Of a stretch of 64,000 nt of DNA, positions 32,113 to 40,269 are shown one piece after another; position 1 is the stretch's first letter, and each line of letters begins with the position of its first letter. This stretch comes from an uncultured Intestinimonas sp. (GTDB lineage Bacteria; Bacillota; Clostridia; Oscillospirales; Oscillospiraceae): the NCBI RefSeq assembly GCF_944387245.1, contig NZ_CALXEE010000001.1, positions 37,428 to 101,427 on the forward strand. Reading direction: 5' to 3'. Both the position numbers and the translations under genes were made by a program. The notes below the pieces were generated by a model. That model was not told the DNA's origin. It was given only the letters and a program-made list of their open reading frames with translations, and did no database searches.

Positions 32113-32757
32113 ATGACAAAGAAAGAGCGGGCCAGAGCCATCGTGGAGGAGCTCAAGGCTCTTTATCCGGAGGGCATCTGTTCCCTCAACTACCCCAAAC
32201 CCTATGAGCTGCTGTTTGCCGTCCGCCTGTCGGCCCAGTGTACCGACGAGCGGGTGAACATGGTGACGCCGGCCCTCTTTGCCCGATTCCCCACCCTGGA
32301 GTCCCTGGCCCAGGCCGACGTGGCCGAGGTGGAGGAGTACATTCACTCCACGGGCTTTTTCCGGGCCAAGGCCCGGGACATCGTGGCCGCCTCCCAGATG
32401 ATGCTGGAGCAGTTTGACGGCAAGGTGCCCGACAACATGGAGGATCTGCTGAAACTGCCCGGCGTGGGTCGTAAGACGGCCAACCTCATTCTAGGGGACG
32501 TCTATCACGTCCCCGGTGTGGTGGTGGCGGACACCCACTGCATCCGCATCTCGGGCAAGCTCGGCCTTACCGATGGCACCAAGGACCCGGGCAAGGTGGA
32601 GACCCAGCTGCGGAAGGTACTGCCTCCGGAGGAGTCCAACAACTTCTGTCACCGGCTGGTGCTCCATGGCCGGGCGGTGTGTACCGCCCGGAAGCCGGAC
32701 TGCCAGAACTGCACTCTGCGGCCCTGGTGCGCCTTCTTCCAGAAGGGGACGAAGTGA
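32113..32757 (+). CDS. nth: Endonuclease III (DNA glycosylase/AP lyase)
   Basis: Nth removes oxidised pyrimidines and nicks abasic sites. The 214-residue protein has the helix-hairpin-helix motif LPGVGRKTANLIL with the catalytic lysine, the catalytic aspartate in VVADTHCIRIS, and a C-terminal [4Fe-4S] loop spaced C-x6-C-x2-C-x5-C (CTARKPDCQNCTLRPWC). ATG 32113 is preferred since AAAGGA lies 9 nt upstream; the ATG at 32104 is too close to that site. It is followed one base later by a CAT-like gene. Confidence 0.95.
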   Translation: MTKKERARAIVEELKALYPEGICSLNYPKPYELLFAVRLSAQCTDERVNMVTPALFARFPTLESLAQADVAEVEEYIHSTGFFRAKARDIVAASQMMLEQFDGKVPDNMEDLLKLPGVGRKTANLILGDVYHVPGVVVADTHCIRISGKLGLTDGTKDPGKVETQLRKVLPPEESNNFCHRLVLHGRAVCTARKPDCQNCTLRPWCAFFQKGTK

Positions 32758-32758
32758 C

Positions 32759-33385
32759 ATGGAGTTGGTAGACCTGGAGACCTGGCCCCGCAAGGAACAT
32801 TTCCAATTCTTTTCCGGGCTTTCTTTTCCATTTTATAATGTGACCAGCACCCTGGATGTGACCAAGTTCTATCCGTGGGTCAAAGAACGGAAGGGCTCCT
32901 TTTATTACAGTCTCATCTATGCCACCATGACGGTGATGAATGACCTGCCCGATTACCTTTATAAAATCCGGGGCAGCCAGGTGGTGAAGCACGACCATCT
33001 GGACCCCAGTTTTGTGGTCATGGATGGGAACACCCATCTGTTGAAGATCGTGACGGTGCCCTTCGGCGGAAGCGTAGAGGAATTTTGTGACCGATGTGCC
33101 CGGTATGACGCAGCCCAGAAATCGCCCTTCCCGCCGGCGGAGTCGGAGGCCAGGGACGATCTGGTCTATATTTCCTGCCTGCCCTGGATAAGCTTTAGCA
33201 GCCTTACCAACGAGATGGACATCAACCCGGACGACTCCATTCCAAGGGTGACCTGGGGAAAGCTTGAAAAGCGGGAGGGGAGGCTTCTGCTGCCCTACGC
33301 GGTGCAGCTCAACCACCGCCTCCTGGACGGTTGGCACCTGAGTCAGCTGGTGGGCGGGGTCCAGGCCTGGATCGATCGAAGATGA
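32759..33385 (+). CDS. Chloramphenicol acetyltransferase-like (CatA-fold) acyltransferase
   Basis: The 208-residue protein has the CAT fold signatures: an N-terminal RKEHFQFF segment, PFYNVTSTLDVT, FYYSLIYATMTVMNDL, and near the C-terminus the catalytic HxxxDG in LNHRLLDGWHLSQLV. Chromosomal CatA-like proteins are common in Clostridia and many do not confer resistance, so no resistance call is made. It starts one base after nth, suggesting cotranscription, with no obvious functional link. It ends at a bidirectional terminator. Confidence 0.85.
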   Translation: MELVDLETWPRKEHFQFFSGLSFPFYNVTSTLDVTKFYPWVKERKGSFYYSLIYATMTVMNDLPDYLYKIRGSQVVKHDHLDPSFVVMDGNTHLLKIVTVPFGGSVEEFCDRCARYDAAQKSPFPPAESEARDDLVYISCLPWISFSSLTNEMDINPDDSIPRVTWGKLEKREGRLLLPYAVQLNHRLLDGWHLSQLVGGVQAWIDRR

Positions 33386-33393
33386 AACATAAC

Positions 33394-33425
33394 GAAAGAC
33401 CCGCGGCCCAGGCCGCGGGTCTTTC
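33394..33425. terminator. Bidirectional terminator between the CAT-like gene and rarA
   Basis: GAAAGACCCGCGGCC pairs perfectly with GGCCGCGGGTCTTTC; the 2-nt centre means that the innermost bases form the loop. Confidence 0.85.
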
Positions 33426-33430
33426 TGTGT

Positions 33431-34702
33431 TTAGAAATCGGGTCCCTTGATCTCTTCCCAGTAGCGTTTGGCCGCCTGCTCTGCCTTGTTCTCGGCGTAG
33501 GTGTAGTACCGGGTGCCCAGAAGGCTGTCGGGAAGGTACTGCTGCCGTACCCAGTGGTGGGGGAAGTCATGGGGGTAGAGGTAGCCCTGTTCCCGCTCCA
33601 TGCCGGCGGAGTCGGCGTGTTTGTTCTGGAGGTGGCGGGGGTAGTCCCCGGTCTTGCCCGCCCGGACGTCGGCCAGGGCGGCGTCGAAGGCGATGTGGGC
33701 GGAGTTGGACTTGGGGCTGGTGGCCATGAGTACCGCCGCGTCCCCCAGGGGGATACGGGCCTCAGGGAGGCCCAGCATGTTGGCAGCGTCCACGCAGGCC
33801 TTGACGATGGGGATGATCTGGGGGTAGGCCAGGCCGATGTCCTCGCAGGCGATGACCATGAGCCGGCGGCAGGCGGAGATCAGGTCCCCCGCCTCCAGCA
33901 GCCGGGCCAGGTAGTGGCAGGCTGCGTCAGGGTCGGAGCCCCGGATGGACTTCTGGAGGGCGGAGAGGATGTCGTAGTGGTCGTCCCCTTCCCGGTCATA
34001 CCGCATGGCGGAGCGCTGGGCCACCACTTGGGCGTCGGCCAGGGTTACCCGTAGCACCCCGTTTTCCCGCCGGGCGGTGTTCATCAAAAGCTCCACCGCG
34101 TTCATGGCTTTGCGCACGTCGCCGCCGCAGGCCGAGGCGATGGCCTCCCGCACGCCGTCCTCACAGGAGAGCTCTGCCCCCAGCCGGACGGCCATGATGG
34201 ACATGCCCCGGTCGATGGCGGGGAGGACGTCGGCGGCCTCCACCGGCTTGAACTCGAAGACGGTGGACCGGCTGAGCACGGCGTTGTAGACGTAGAAGTA
34301 GGGGTTCTCGGTGGTGGAGGCGATGAGGGTGACGTCGCCCTTTTCGATGACCTCCAACAGGGACTGCTGCTGCTTTTTGTTAAAGTACTGGATCTCGTCC
34401 AAGTAGAGGAGGATGCCGTTGGGGGCCAGCATGGTGCCCACGTCGGCTAATACGTCCTTCACATCGGAGAGGGAGCCGGTGGTGGCGTTGATTCGCCGCA
34501 ATGCCCGGTTGGTCCGGGCGGCGATGAGGTTGGCCACGGTGGTCTTGCCGGTGCCAGAGGGGCCATAAAAGACCAGGTTGGGGATGTTCCCGCTCTCGAT
34601 GATGCGCCGCAGCAGCCCGTCCGGGCCCAGAATGTGCCGCTGGCCCACCACCTCGTCCAGACTGGTGGGGCGGATCTCGTCCGCCAGAGGCCGGTACGCC
34701 AT
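33431..34702 (-). CDS. rarA: Replication-associated recombination protein A (RarA/MgsA AAA+ ATPase)
   Basis: The 423-residue clamp-loader-like ATPase acts at stalled forks. MAYRPLADEIRPTSLDEVVGQRHILG is the usual start, followed by Walker A YGPSGTGKTTVANLIA, Walker B LYLDEIQYFNKKQQ, sensor 1 LIASTTENPYFYV, and the MgsA C-terminal region (AEQAAKRYW and YLPDSLLGTRYY). ATG 34702 is preferred because GGGAGG lies 8 nt upstream; the longer start would place that site within the gene. Confidence 0.94.
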   Translation of the reverse strand: MAYRPLADEIRPTSLDEVVGQRHILGPDGLLRRIIESGNIPNLVFYGPSGTGKTTVANLIAARTNRALRRINATTGSLSDVKDVLADVGTMLAPNGILLYLDEIQYFNKKQQQSLLEVIEKGDVTLIASTTENPYFYVYNAVLSRSTVFEFKPVEAADVLPAIDRGMSIMAVRLGAELSCEDGVREAIASACGGDVRKAMNAVELLMNTARRENGVLRVTLADAQVVAQRSAMRYDREGDDHYDILSALQKSIRGSDPDAACHYLARLLEAGDLISACRRLMVIACEDIGLAYPQIIPIVKACVDAANMLGLPEARIPLGDAAVLMATSPKSNSAHIAFDAALADVRAGKTGDYPRHLQNKHADSAGMEREQGYLYPHDFPHHWVRQQYLPDSLLGTRYYTYAENKAEQAAKRYWEEIKGPDF

Positions 34703-34714
34703 AAAAAGACCTCC

Positions 34715-34750
34715 CGAAAAAAGAATGGAGGGGAATGTTCCCCTCCATTC
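34715..34750 (-). terminator. Terminator/attenuator immediately upstream of rarA
   Basis: GAATGGAGGGGA and TCCCCTCCATTC (34723-34734 and 34739-34750) form a perfect 12-bp stem; on the minus strand TTTTTT follows, then at once the rarA RBS. It should end transcripts of the S1-domain gene; leakage may feed rarA. Confidence 0.8.
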
Positions 34751-34779
34751 TAACATGTGTTCGAGTCGGCGTAAAGGCT

Positions 34780-35712
34780 TTAGAGGAAATCGGTCTCCAG
34801 CCCCGTTTTCCGGCAGCCTTCGGGGGCGTAGCGCCAGTGGCCCAGCCGGCCGTCGGTGATGAAGTAGGTGAGGGGTGGCGGTACGGGCTCCGGGGGCAGC
34901 CGGTCGATGATGAGGAGCTTGATCTTCATCCGCTCGGGCAGGATGGATTTGAGAAAGACGGAGACCCGGTCCCCCTCCCGCAGATCCTCCCGGGGCTCGG
35001 CCAGGCCGGACAGGTTGGGGAAGAGCTCCACAAAGATGCCGTAGTCCTTGATGCCCCGGACCCAGCCCGCCACTGTCATGCCGGTGGCAAGGCGGCGGGC
35101 GTTTTCCTCCCAGGTGCCCAGCAGCTCACGGTGCGTGAGCCGCACCCGGCCCAGGTTGGGGTCGGTGTCCACCACGGCGGCGAAAATCTCCTGGCCCACG
35201 GTGAAGCGGCAGGCGGGGTGGGGGATACGGGAGACGGAGATCTGCTCCAGGCCGATCATGGACACCAGGCCGCAGCCCATGTCCACAAAGGCGCCGAAGG
35301 GCTCTAAGTGGGTGACGGTGCAGGGGATGACCATGCCGGGCCGCAGCCGGGCCATGAGGGCCTCCCGGGCCAGCAGCTGGGCACGGCGGCGGGAGAGGAG
35401 GAGCCGGGGACCGTCGGGGCCCTCCATGACCCGCTCCACCAGAAAACATACCGGCTTGCCCACCCGGGAGAGGATGGCGATGTCCCGGACGGTGCCCTCT
35501 GCCACCCCCACGGCGGTCTCCGACCGGGGGATCACCCCGATAAAGGGCCCCAGGGCCACGGTGAGGTCGTGCTCCGGGGAGCAGGAGAGGGCCATGCCCT
35601 CCAGGATCTGGTCCCGGTCCCGGGCGGAGAGCAGCCCGGACAGAGAGGAACAGGCGGCCCGGTTCTCCGGCGTCTCCAGGCGTCTGCCCTCGGGAAGAAA
35701 ACGGCTGAGCAT
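34780..35712 (-). CDS. S1-domain RNA-binding protein
   Basis: The 310-residue protein contains S1 (OB-fold) repeats. The clearest spans about residues 120-180 (LRPGMVIPCTVTHLEPFGAFVDMGCGLVSMI), and another about 205-265 (GMTVAGWVRGIKDYGIFVELFPNLSGLAEP). The N-terminal third is RpsA-like in resembling an upstream S1 unit (SPEHDLTVALGPFIGVIPRSE). Clostridial relatives are annotated as S1-like or 4-hydroxy-3-methylbut-2-enyl reductase partners; no reductase is fused here. ATG 35712 has AAAGGA at proper spacing; the ATG at 35721 abuts it. Confidence 0.87.
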   Translation of the reverse strand: MLSRFLPEGRRLETPENRAACSSLSGLLSARDRDQILEGMALSCSPEHDLTVALGPFIGVIPRSETAVGVAEGTVRDIAILSRVGKPVCFLVERVMEGPDGPRLLLSRRRAQLLAREALMARLRPGMVIPCTVTHLEPFGAFVDMGCGLVSMIGLEQISVSRIPHPACRFTVGQEIFAAVVDTDPNLGRVRLTHRELLGTWEENARRLATGMTVAGWVRGIKDYGIFVELFPNLSGLAEPREDLREGDRVSVFLKSILPERMKIKLLIIDRLPPEPVPPPLTYFITDGRLGHWRYAPEGCRKTGLETDFL

Positions 35713-35780
35713 CCCGATCATTCCTTTCTATGGTCCCGTTTTTTGCGGATATGTCACTATATGCGCCGGGAAAGCCGGAA

Positions 35781-35809
35781 TTGACAGGATGGGCCCTGGA
35801 ACATATAAT
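35781..35809 (+). promoter_or_regulatory. Consensus sigma-A promoter for the DUF951-hisC-radical SAM operon
   Basis: TTGACA (35781-35786), a 17-nt spacer and TATAAT (35804-35809) match both hexamers exactly. Confidence 0.9.
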
Positions 35810-35845
35810 TAGTTAATTGTAATCTGCGGGAAGGAGGCGCTCACC

Positions 35846-36037
35846 ATGGATGTGCGTCTGGGCGATGTTCTGGAGATGAAGAAGCCCCACCCCTGCGGCA
35901 GCAAGGAATGGCTGGTGCTGCGGGTGGGGATGGACTTCCGGCTCCGCTGTCAGGGCTGCGGACACGAGGTCATGCTGCCCCGGAGCAAGGCGGAGAAAAA
36001 CATCAAAAAGATCCTGCGGGAGGAGGAGCAGCCGTGA
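35846..36037 (+). CDS. DUF951 family protein
   Basis: The 63-residue protein matches the Firmicute DUF951 family: LGDVLEMKKPHPCGSKEW, then VGMDFRLRCQGCGHEVMLPR. Three cysteines (CGSK, CQGC) suggest metal or nucleic-acid binding. DUF951 genes often sit near ychF, parB or rpsF; here it is first in an operon with hisC. RBS AAGGAGG. The function of the family is not known to me. Confidence 0.9.
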   Translation: MDVRLGDVLEMKKPHPCGSKEWLVLRVGMDFRLRCQGCGHEVMLPRSKAEKNIKKILREEEQP

Positions 36038-37104
36038 AAAAATACTGGAGCCGCCGGATCCGGGACATGGTCCCCTACGTGCCGGGGGAGCAGCCCAAGG
36101 ACCGGGTCTTTATCAAGCTCAATACCAACGAAAATCCCTATCCCCCATCCCCTAAGGCCCTGGAAGCCCTGCGGGAGGCGGCGGACGACCGGCTGCGGCT
36201 GTACCCCGACCCGGAGTGTGCCCAGCTGCGCACGACCATCGCCGCCGTCCACGGGCTCACACCGGAGCAGGTATTCCCCGGCAACGGCTCCGACGAGGTG
36301 CTGGCCTTCTGCTTCCAGGCCTTCTTTGACCCTGACCGGCCGGTGTGCTTTGCCGACATCACCTATACCTTCTATGCTGTCTACGCCGAATATTTCGGCC
36401 TCAACCCTCGGCTCATCCCCCTGGGGGAGGACTTCTCTCTGCCGGTGGTACCCTTCTGCACCGGGAACAGCGGCGGCGTGGTGGTGGCCAACCCCAACGC
36501 CCCCACGGGCTTAGAGGTGTCCCGGGAGGATCTGATCCGCATTCTGGAGTCCAATCCTCAGGCGGTGGTCCTGGTGGATGAGGCCTACATCGACTTCGGC
36601 GGCACCTCCGCCGACACCCTGGTGAACCGATATGACAACCTGGTGGTGGTACGCACCCTCTCTAAGGGCCGCGGCCTGGCCGGTATGCGGGTGGGCTACG
36701 CCCTGGGACACCCCGACCTGATGGCCGCCCTCCGGTGCGTCCGGGACTCCATCAACTCCTATACCGTGGACCGGTGTGCTCAGGCGGCGGCCGCTGCTTC
36801 CATCGCCGATGAGGCCTATTTCGAGGCCCAGGCGGCCAAGGTATCCGCCACCCGGGATCGCTCGGCGGCGCAGCTGCGGGAGCTGGGCTTTACGGTTACC
36901 GACTCCAAAGCCAACTTCCTGTTTGTCCATCACCCCAAGGTCGCCGCTAAGACCCTATTGGACGGCCTGCGGCAGCGGGGCATCCTGGTGCGCTGGTTCG
37001 ACCGGCCCAGGATCTCCGACCATCTGCGCATCAGCGTGGGTACCGACGAGGAGATGGACGCCCTTTATCAAGCTATGAAAGAACTGACGGAGGAACATTT
37101 GTGA
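36034..37104 (+). CDS. hisC: Histidinol-phosphate aminotransferase family (HisC-like)
   Basis: The 356-residue class I/II PLP aminotransferase has LNTNENPYPPSP, NGSDEVLAFCFQAFF, NPNAPTG, VLVDEAYIDFGG and the PLP-lysine motif RTLSKGRGLAGMRVGY, with a C-terminal RISVGTDEEM. It is closest to HisC. No other histidine gene is nearby, so it may be a stand-alone histidinol-phosphate or aromatic aminotransferase. GTG 36034 overlaps the upstream stop by 4 nt. It is clearly distinct from the cobD paralogue at 49661. Confidence 0.88.
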   Translation: MKKYWSRRIRDMVPYVPGEQPKDRVFIKLNTNENPYPPSPKALEALREAADDRLRLYPDPECAQLRTTIAAVHGLTPEQVFPGNGSDEVLAFCFQAFFDPDRPVCFADITYTFYAVYAEYFGLNPRLIPLGEDFSLPVVPFCTGNSGGVVVANPNAPTGLEVSREDLIRILESNPQAVVLVDEAYIDFGGTSADTLVNRYDNLVVVRTLSKGRGLAGMRVGYALGHPDLMAALRCVRDSINSYTVDRCAQAAAAASIADEAYFEAQAAKVSATRDRSAAQLRELGFTVTDSKANFLFVHHPKVAAKTLLDGLRQRGILVRWFDRPRISDHLRISVGTDEEMDALYQAMKELTEEHL

Positions 37105-37970
37105 GATACGAAGGCGATATTTACCGGCCCCCGGGAGAGTGGAAGAGCTACCTTCTCCAGGTCACGGTGGGCTGCTCCAACAACACCTGCACCTTCTGCA
37201 ATATGTACCGGGACAAGAAGTTCCACATCCGGCCCATGGCGGATATTCTGGAGGATATCCGCATGGCCAAGGCCTACTACGGTGATGTGCGGCGGGTCTT
37301 CCTCTGCGACGGCGACGCCATTATCATGCGCACCAATGATCTCATCACCATTCTGGATACCCTCTACGCCACCTTCCCCTCTCTGGAGAAGGTGACTACC
37401 TACGCCGGTCCCCGGAGCACCCTCACCAAGACTCCGGAGGAGCTGAAGCTCCTACGGGAGCACGGCCTGGCCCGGGCCTACCTGGGGGTAGAGACGGGGA
37501 ACGACGCCCTCCTGCGGAAGGTGAAAAAGGGCGTGGGCGCCCGGCAGATGCTGGAGGCTGGAACGCGGCTCCGGGAGGCAGGCATGGATCTGTGGGTTAT
37601 GATCCTGCTGGGCCTGGGCGGCCGGGAAGGCAGTGAGCAGCATATCCTGGACACCGCCGCCATGATGAACGAGATGAAGCCCCGGCACCTCTCCGCCCTC
37701 ACCCTGACCCTCTATCCAGGCACGGAGCTCTATGCCGACTACCAGGCGGGGAAGTTCCAGCCCATCACCCCCATGGACAGCCTGCGGGAGGCCCGGCTCC
37801 TCATCGAAAAGCTGGAGGTAGATCCCCTCCACTTTACCTGTGACCATGCCTCCAACTATGTTCCGTTGAAGGGAAGTCTGCCGGAGGATAAGGCACAGTT
37901 TCTGGCCCGCCTGGACAAGGCACTGGAGAGCGGCGCCGGTATGCGGCCTGAGTGGAGCCGGGGCTTTTGA
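37101..37970 (+). CDS. Radical SAM protein with CX4CX2C cluster motif
   Basis: The 289-residue protein has the iron-sulfur motif GCSNNTCTFCNMY near residue 23: cysteines spaced C-x4-C-x2-C rather than the usual C-x3-C. It has FLCDGDAIIM, an SAM-side TYAGPRSTL segment and YLGVETGNDALLRKVKKG, like Elp3/HemN-type radical SAM proteins. A B12-binding domain is absent. GTG 37101 overlaps hisC as GTGA. The product is unknown; the family is widespread in Clostridia. Confidence 0.88.
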   Translation: MRYEGDIYRPPGEWKSYLLQVTVGCSNNTCTFCNMYRDKKFHIRPMADILEDIRMAKAYYGDVRRVFLCDGDAIIMRTNDLITILDTLYATFPSLEKVTTYAGPRSTLTKTPEELKLLREHGLARAYLGVETGNDALLRKVKKGVGARQMLEAGTRLREAGMDLWVMILLGLGGREGSEQHILDTAAMMNEMKPRHLSALTLTLYPGTELYADYQAGKFQPITPMDSLREARLLIEKLEVDPLHFTCDHASNYVPLKGSLPEDKAQFLARLDKALESGAGMRPEWSRGF

Positions 37971-37989
37971 GCCCCGGGGAAAGTATTCC

Positions 37990-38018
37990 TTTACTTCCTG
38001 CTATAAAGTTGCTATAAT
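37990..38018 (+). promoter_or_regulatory. Sigma-A promoter of the cobalamin operon
   Basis: TTTACT (37990-37995), a 17-nt spacer and TATAAT (38013-38018). Transcription would begin about 55 nt before the riboswitch. Confidence 0.8.
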
Positions 38019-38074
38019 ACATCTGTTAGGCCGGCCCATCGGAAGGAACGGCCTGATGACAATTTGATATTCAT

Positions 38075-38285
38075 CCGCACAGGTGCAGCGACGCAGCTGC
38101 TGAAAAGGGAAGTCCGGTGTAAATCCGGCGCAGTCTTACCTCTACTGTGAGCGCGGACGAGGGCGTGAACCACCCATTGGCCCAAGGGGCTGAGAAGGGA
38201 CGCCTGAGGAGGAAGCGTGAGCCAGGAGACCTGCCGTGCGGAGCGATCGTGTTGCTCTTAGGTGGAGAGGACCAGACCAGTACCG
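38075..38285 (+). promoter_or_regulatory. Cobalamin riboswitch aptamer 1
   Basis: Class hallmarks are present in order: CACAGGTGC at the 5' side, AAAAGGGAAGTCCGGTGTAA followed by ATCCGGCGCAGTC (the conserved core), and the B12-box side GTGAGCCAGGAGACCTGCC. It lies between a promoter (37990) and a terminator (38292) ahead of cbiD. Ligand binding should favour the terminator and shut the biosynthetic operon off. Confidence 0.93.
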
Positions 38286-38291
38286 TTGACG

Positions 38292-38327
38292 ACGGGCCCT
38301 TTCCATCCAGGAAAGGGCCCGTTTTAT
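38292..38327 (+). terminator. Riboswitch-controlled intrinsic terminator before cbiD
   Basis: ACGGGCCCTTTCC (38292-38304) pairs perfectly with GGAAAGGGCCCGT (38310-38322), then TTTTAT. This is the expression platform of the first cobalamin riboswitch. Confidence 0.9.
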
Positions 38328-38355
38328 GTCTCAAAAGCCCCGGGAGGTGGATGAA

Positions 38356-39498
38356 TTGAGCGATTTCGAACACTATATCTCCGTGGGGCGGGAGCGGCTG
38401 CGGTGCGGCTATACCACCGGCACCTGCGCAGCGGCGGCGGCCAGAGGGGCGGCGGAGCTCCTCCTCACCGGCCAGCTTCCCCCGGCGGTGCGCATCGACA
38501 CCCCGGCGGGTATCCCGGTGGAGGTTGAGCTGCTGGAGCCATCGGCGGGACCCGGCTGGGCCTCCTGCGCTGTCCGGAAGGACGGGGGAGACGACCCCGA
38601 CGCCACCCACGGCACCCTCATCTTCGCTCGGGTGGAGCGGTGTGACGGTTCCGGCGTCGCCATCGACGGCGGGGAAGGGGTGGGCCGGGTCACCAAACCC
38701 GGCCTGGACCAGCCCGTGGGGGCTGCCGCCATCAACCACGTCCCCCGGCAGATGATCGGGCAGCAGGTGGCCGCCGCCATGGCGGACCACGGCTGTGACG
38801 GAGGACTGCGGGTGGTGATCTCCGCCCCCGAGGGGGAGCGGCTGGCCCAAAAGACCTTCAATCCCCGGCTGGGCATCGTGGGGGGCATCTCCATCCTGGG
38901 CACCTCCGGTATCGTCCGGCCCATGAGCGAGGCCGCCCTCATCGATTCCCTCCGGCTGGAGCAGGACATGCTTGCCGCCGCCGGGGCGACGGACATTGTG
39001 GTCACCCCGGGCAACTACGGGGAGACCTTTGCCCGGGAGGTGCTGGGCCTGGGGCTGGGCCGCTGGTGCACCTGCTCCAACTACATCGGCGAGGCCATCG
39101 ACCACGCCGCCGGCCTGGGCTTCCGCAGCCTGCTGCTGGTGGGCCACGTGGGCAAGCTGTGCAAGGTGGCCGCCGGGGTGATGAACACCCACTCCCGGGT
39201 GGCCGACGGCCGGCGGGAGACCCTGTGCACCCACGCTGCCCTCTGCGGCGGGGACCGGGCCACGGTAGAGGCCCTCTACCGCACCGTCACCACCGACGAC
39301 GCTGTGGCGATTCTGGACGGGGCCGGGCTGCGGGAGGCGGTCATGGCCTCCCTGACCGAGGCCCTGGACGAACAGCTCAAACGCCGGGCGGGGGCGGAGA
39401 TGGCCATTGAGGCCATCTTCTTCTCCAACCGCTATGGAATTCTGGGAAAGACGGCGGGGGCCGACCGGCTGGCCGCTCTACACCCCATCTCATCGTGA
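38356..39498 (+). CDS. cbiD: Cobalt-precorrin-5B C1-methyltransferase
   Basis: CbiD methylates C1 of cobalt-precorrin-5B in the anaerobic pathway. The 380-residue protein shows LRCGYTTGTCAAAAARGAAELL, the hallmark start, and GGISILGTSGIVRPMSE. TTG 38356 is preferred: GGGAGG lies about 8 nt upstream, whereas the in-frame ATG at 38326 lies in the terminator tail. It is the first gene after the riboswitch. Confidence 0.95.
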   Translation: MSDFEHYISVGRERLRCGYTTGTCAAAAARGAAELLLTGQLPPAVRIDTPAGIPVEVELLEPSAGPGWASCAVRKDGGDDPDATHGTLIFARVERCDGSGVAIDGGEGVGRVTKPGLDQPVGAAAINHVPRQMIGQQVAAAMADHGCDGGLRVVISAPEGERLAQKTFNPRLGIVGGISILGTSGIVRPMSEAALIDSLRLEQDMLAAAGATDIVVTPGNYGETFAREVLGLGLGRWCTCSNYIGEAIDHAAGLGFRSLLLVGHVGKLCKVAAGVMNTHSRVADGRRETLCTHAALCGGDRATVEALYRTVTTDDAVAILDGAGLREAVMASLTEALDEQLKRRAGAEMAIEAIFFSNRYGILGKTAGADRLAALHPISS

Positions 39499-39513
39499 AA
39501 GGAAGTTGTGACC

Positions 39514-40269
39514 ATGATCCACTTCATCGGCGCGGGCCCCGGAGCCGCCGACCTCATCACCGTCCGGGGAGCCAAGCTCCTGGGGGAGGCCGACGTCATC
39601 ATCTACGCCGGGAGCCTGGTGAACCCCGCCCTGCTGGACTATAAGAAGGAGAGCTGCATCGTCTACGACAGCGCCTCCATGACCCTGGAGGCCGTCATCG
39701 ACGTCATGAAGGACGCTGAGACCAAGGGGTGGGACACCGTCCGCCTCCACACCGGCGACCCTTCCCTCTACGGCGCCATCCGGGAACAGATGGACCTGCT
39801 GGACGAGCTGGGACTGGCCTACGACGTGACCCCCGGCGTCTCCTCCTTCTCCGGAGCGGCCGCCGCCCTGGAGGCCGAGTACACCCTCCCCGACGTGTCC
39901 CAGAGTGTCATCATCACCCGCATGGCGGGCCGCACGCCGATGCCCGAGGGGGAGAAACTCTCCAAAATGGCCTCCCACGGCTGCACCATGGTCCTCTTCC
40001 TCTCCACCGGTCTGCTGGAGGAGGTGGAGAAGGAACTGATGGAGGGCGGCTACGCCCCCGACACCCCCGCCGCCATCGTCTACAAGGCCACTTGGCCGGA
40101 GCAGGCGGTTTACCGCTGTACCGTGTCCACCCTGGCCGTCACCGCCAAGGAGCACAACGTCACCAAGACCGCCCTCATCACCGTGGGCGGCTTCCTGGGG
40201 GACAAGTACGACCGCTCCAAGCTTTATGACCCCGCCTTCACCCACGGCTACCGGGAGGCCAGCAAGTGA
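39514..40269 (+). CDS. cbiF: Cobalt-precorrin-4 C11-methyltransferase
   Basis: CbiF methylates C11 of cobalt-precorrin-4. The 251-residue SAM-dependent tetrapyrrole methylase has IHFIGAGPGAADLITVRGAKLL, YAGSLVNPALL, LHTGDPSLYGAIREQ and PGVSSFSGAAAAL. ATG 39514 has AAAGGAAG at good spacing; GTG 39508 is closer to it. It overlaps cbiG by 4 nt. Confidence 0.95.
   Translation: MIHFIGAGPGAADLITVRGAKLLGEADVIIYAGSLVNPALLDYKKESCIVYDSASMTLEAVIDVMKDAETKGWDTVRLHTGDPSLYGAIREQMDLLDELGLAYDVTPGVSSFSGAAAALEAEYTLPDVSQSVIITRMAGRTPMPEGEKLSKMASHGCTMVLFLSTGLLEEVEKELMEGGYAPDTPAAIVYKATWPEQAVYRCTVSTLAVTAKEHNVTKTALITVGGFLGDKYDRSKLYDPAFTHGYREASK

Noticed and set aside
32759-33385. Chloramphenicol resistance gene
   Set aside because: The fold is CAT-like, but divergence and housekeeping context make a resistance call unsafe.
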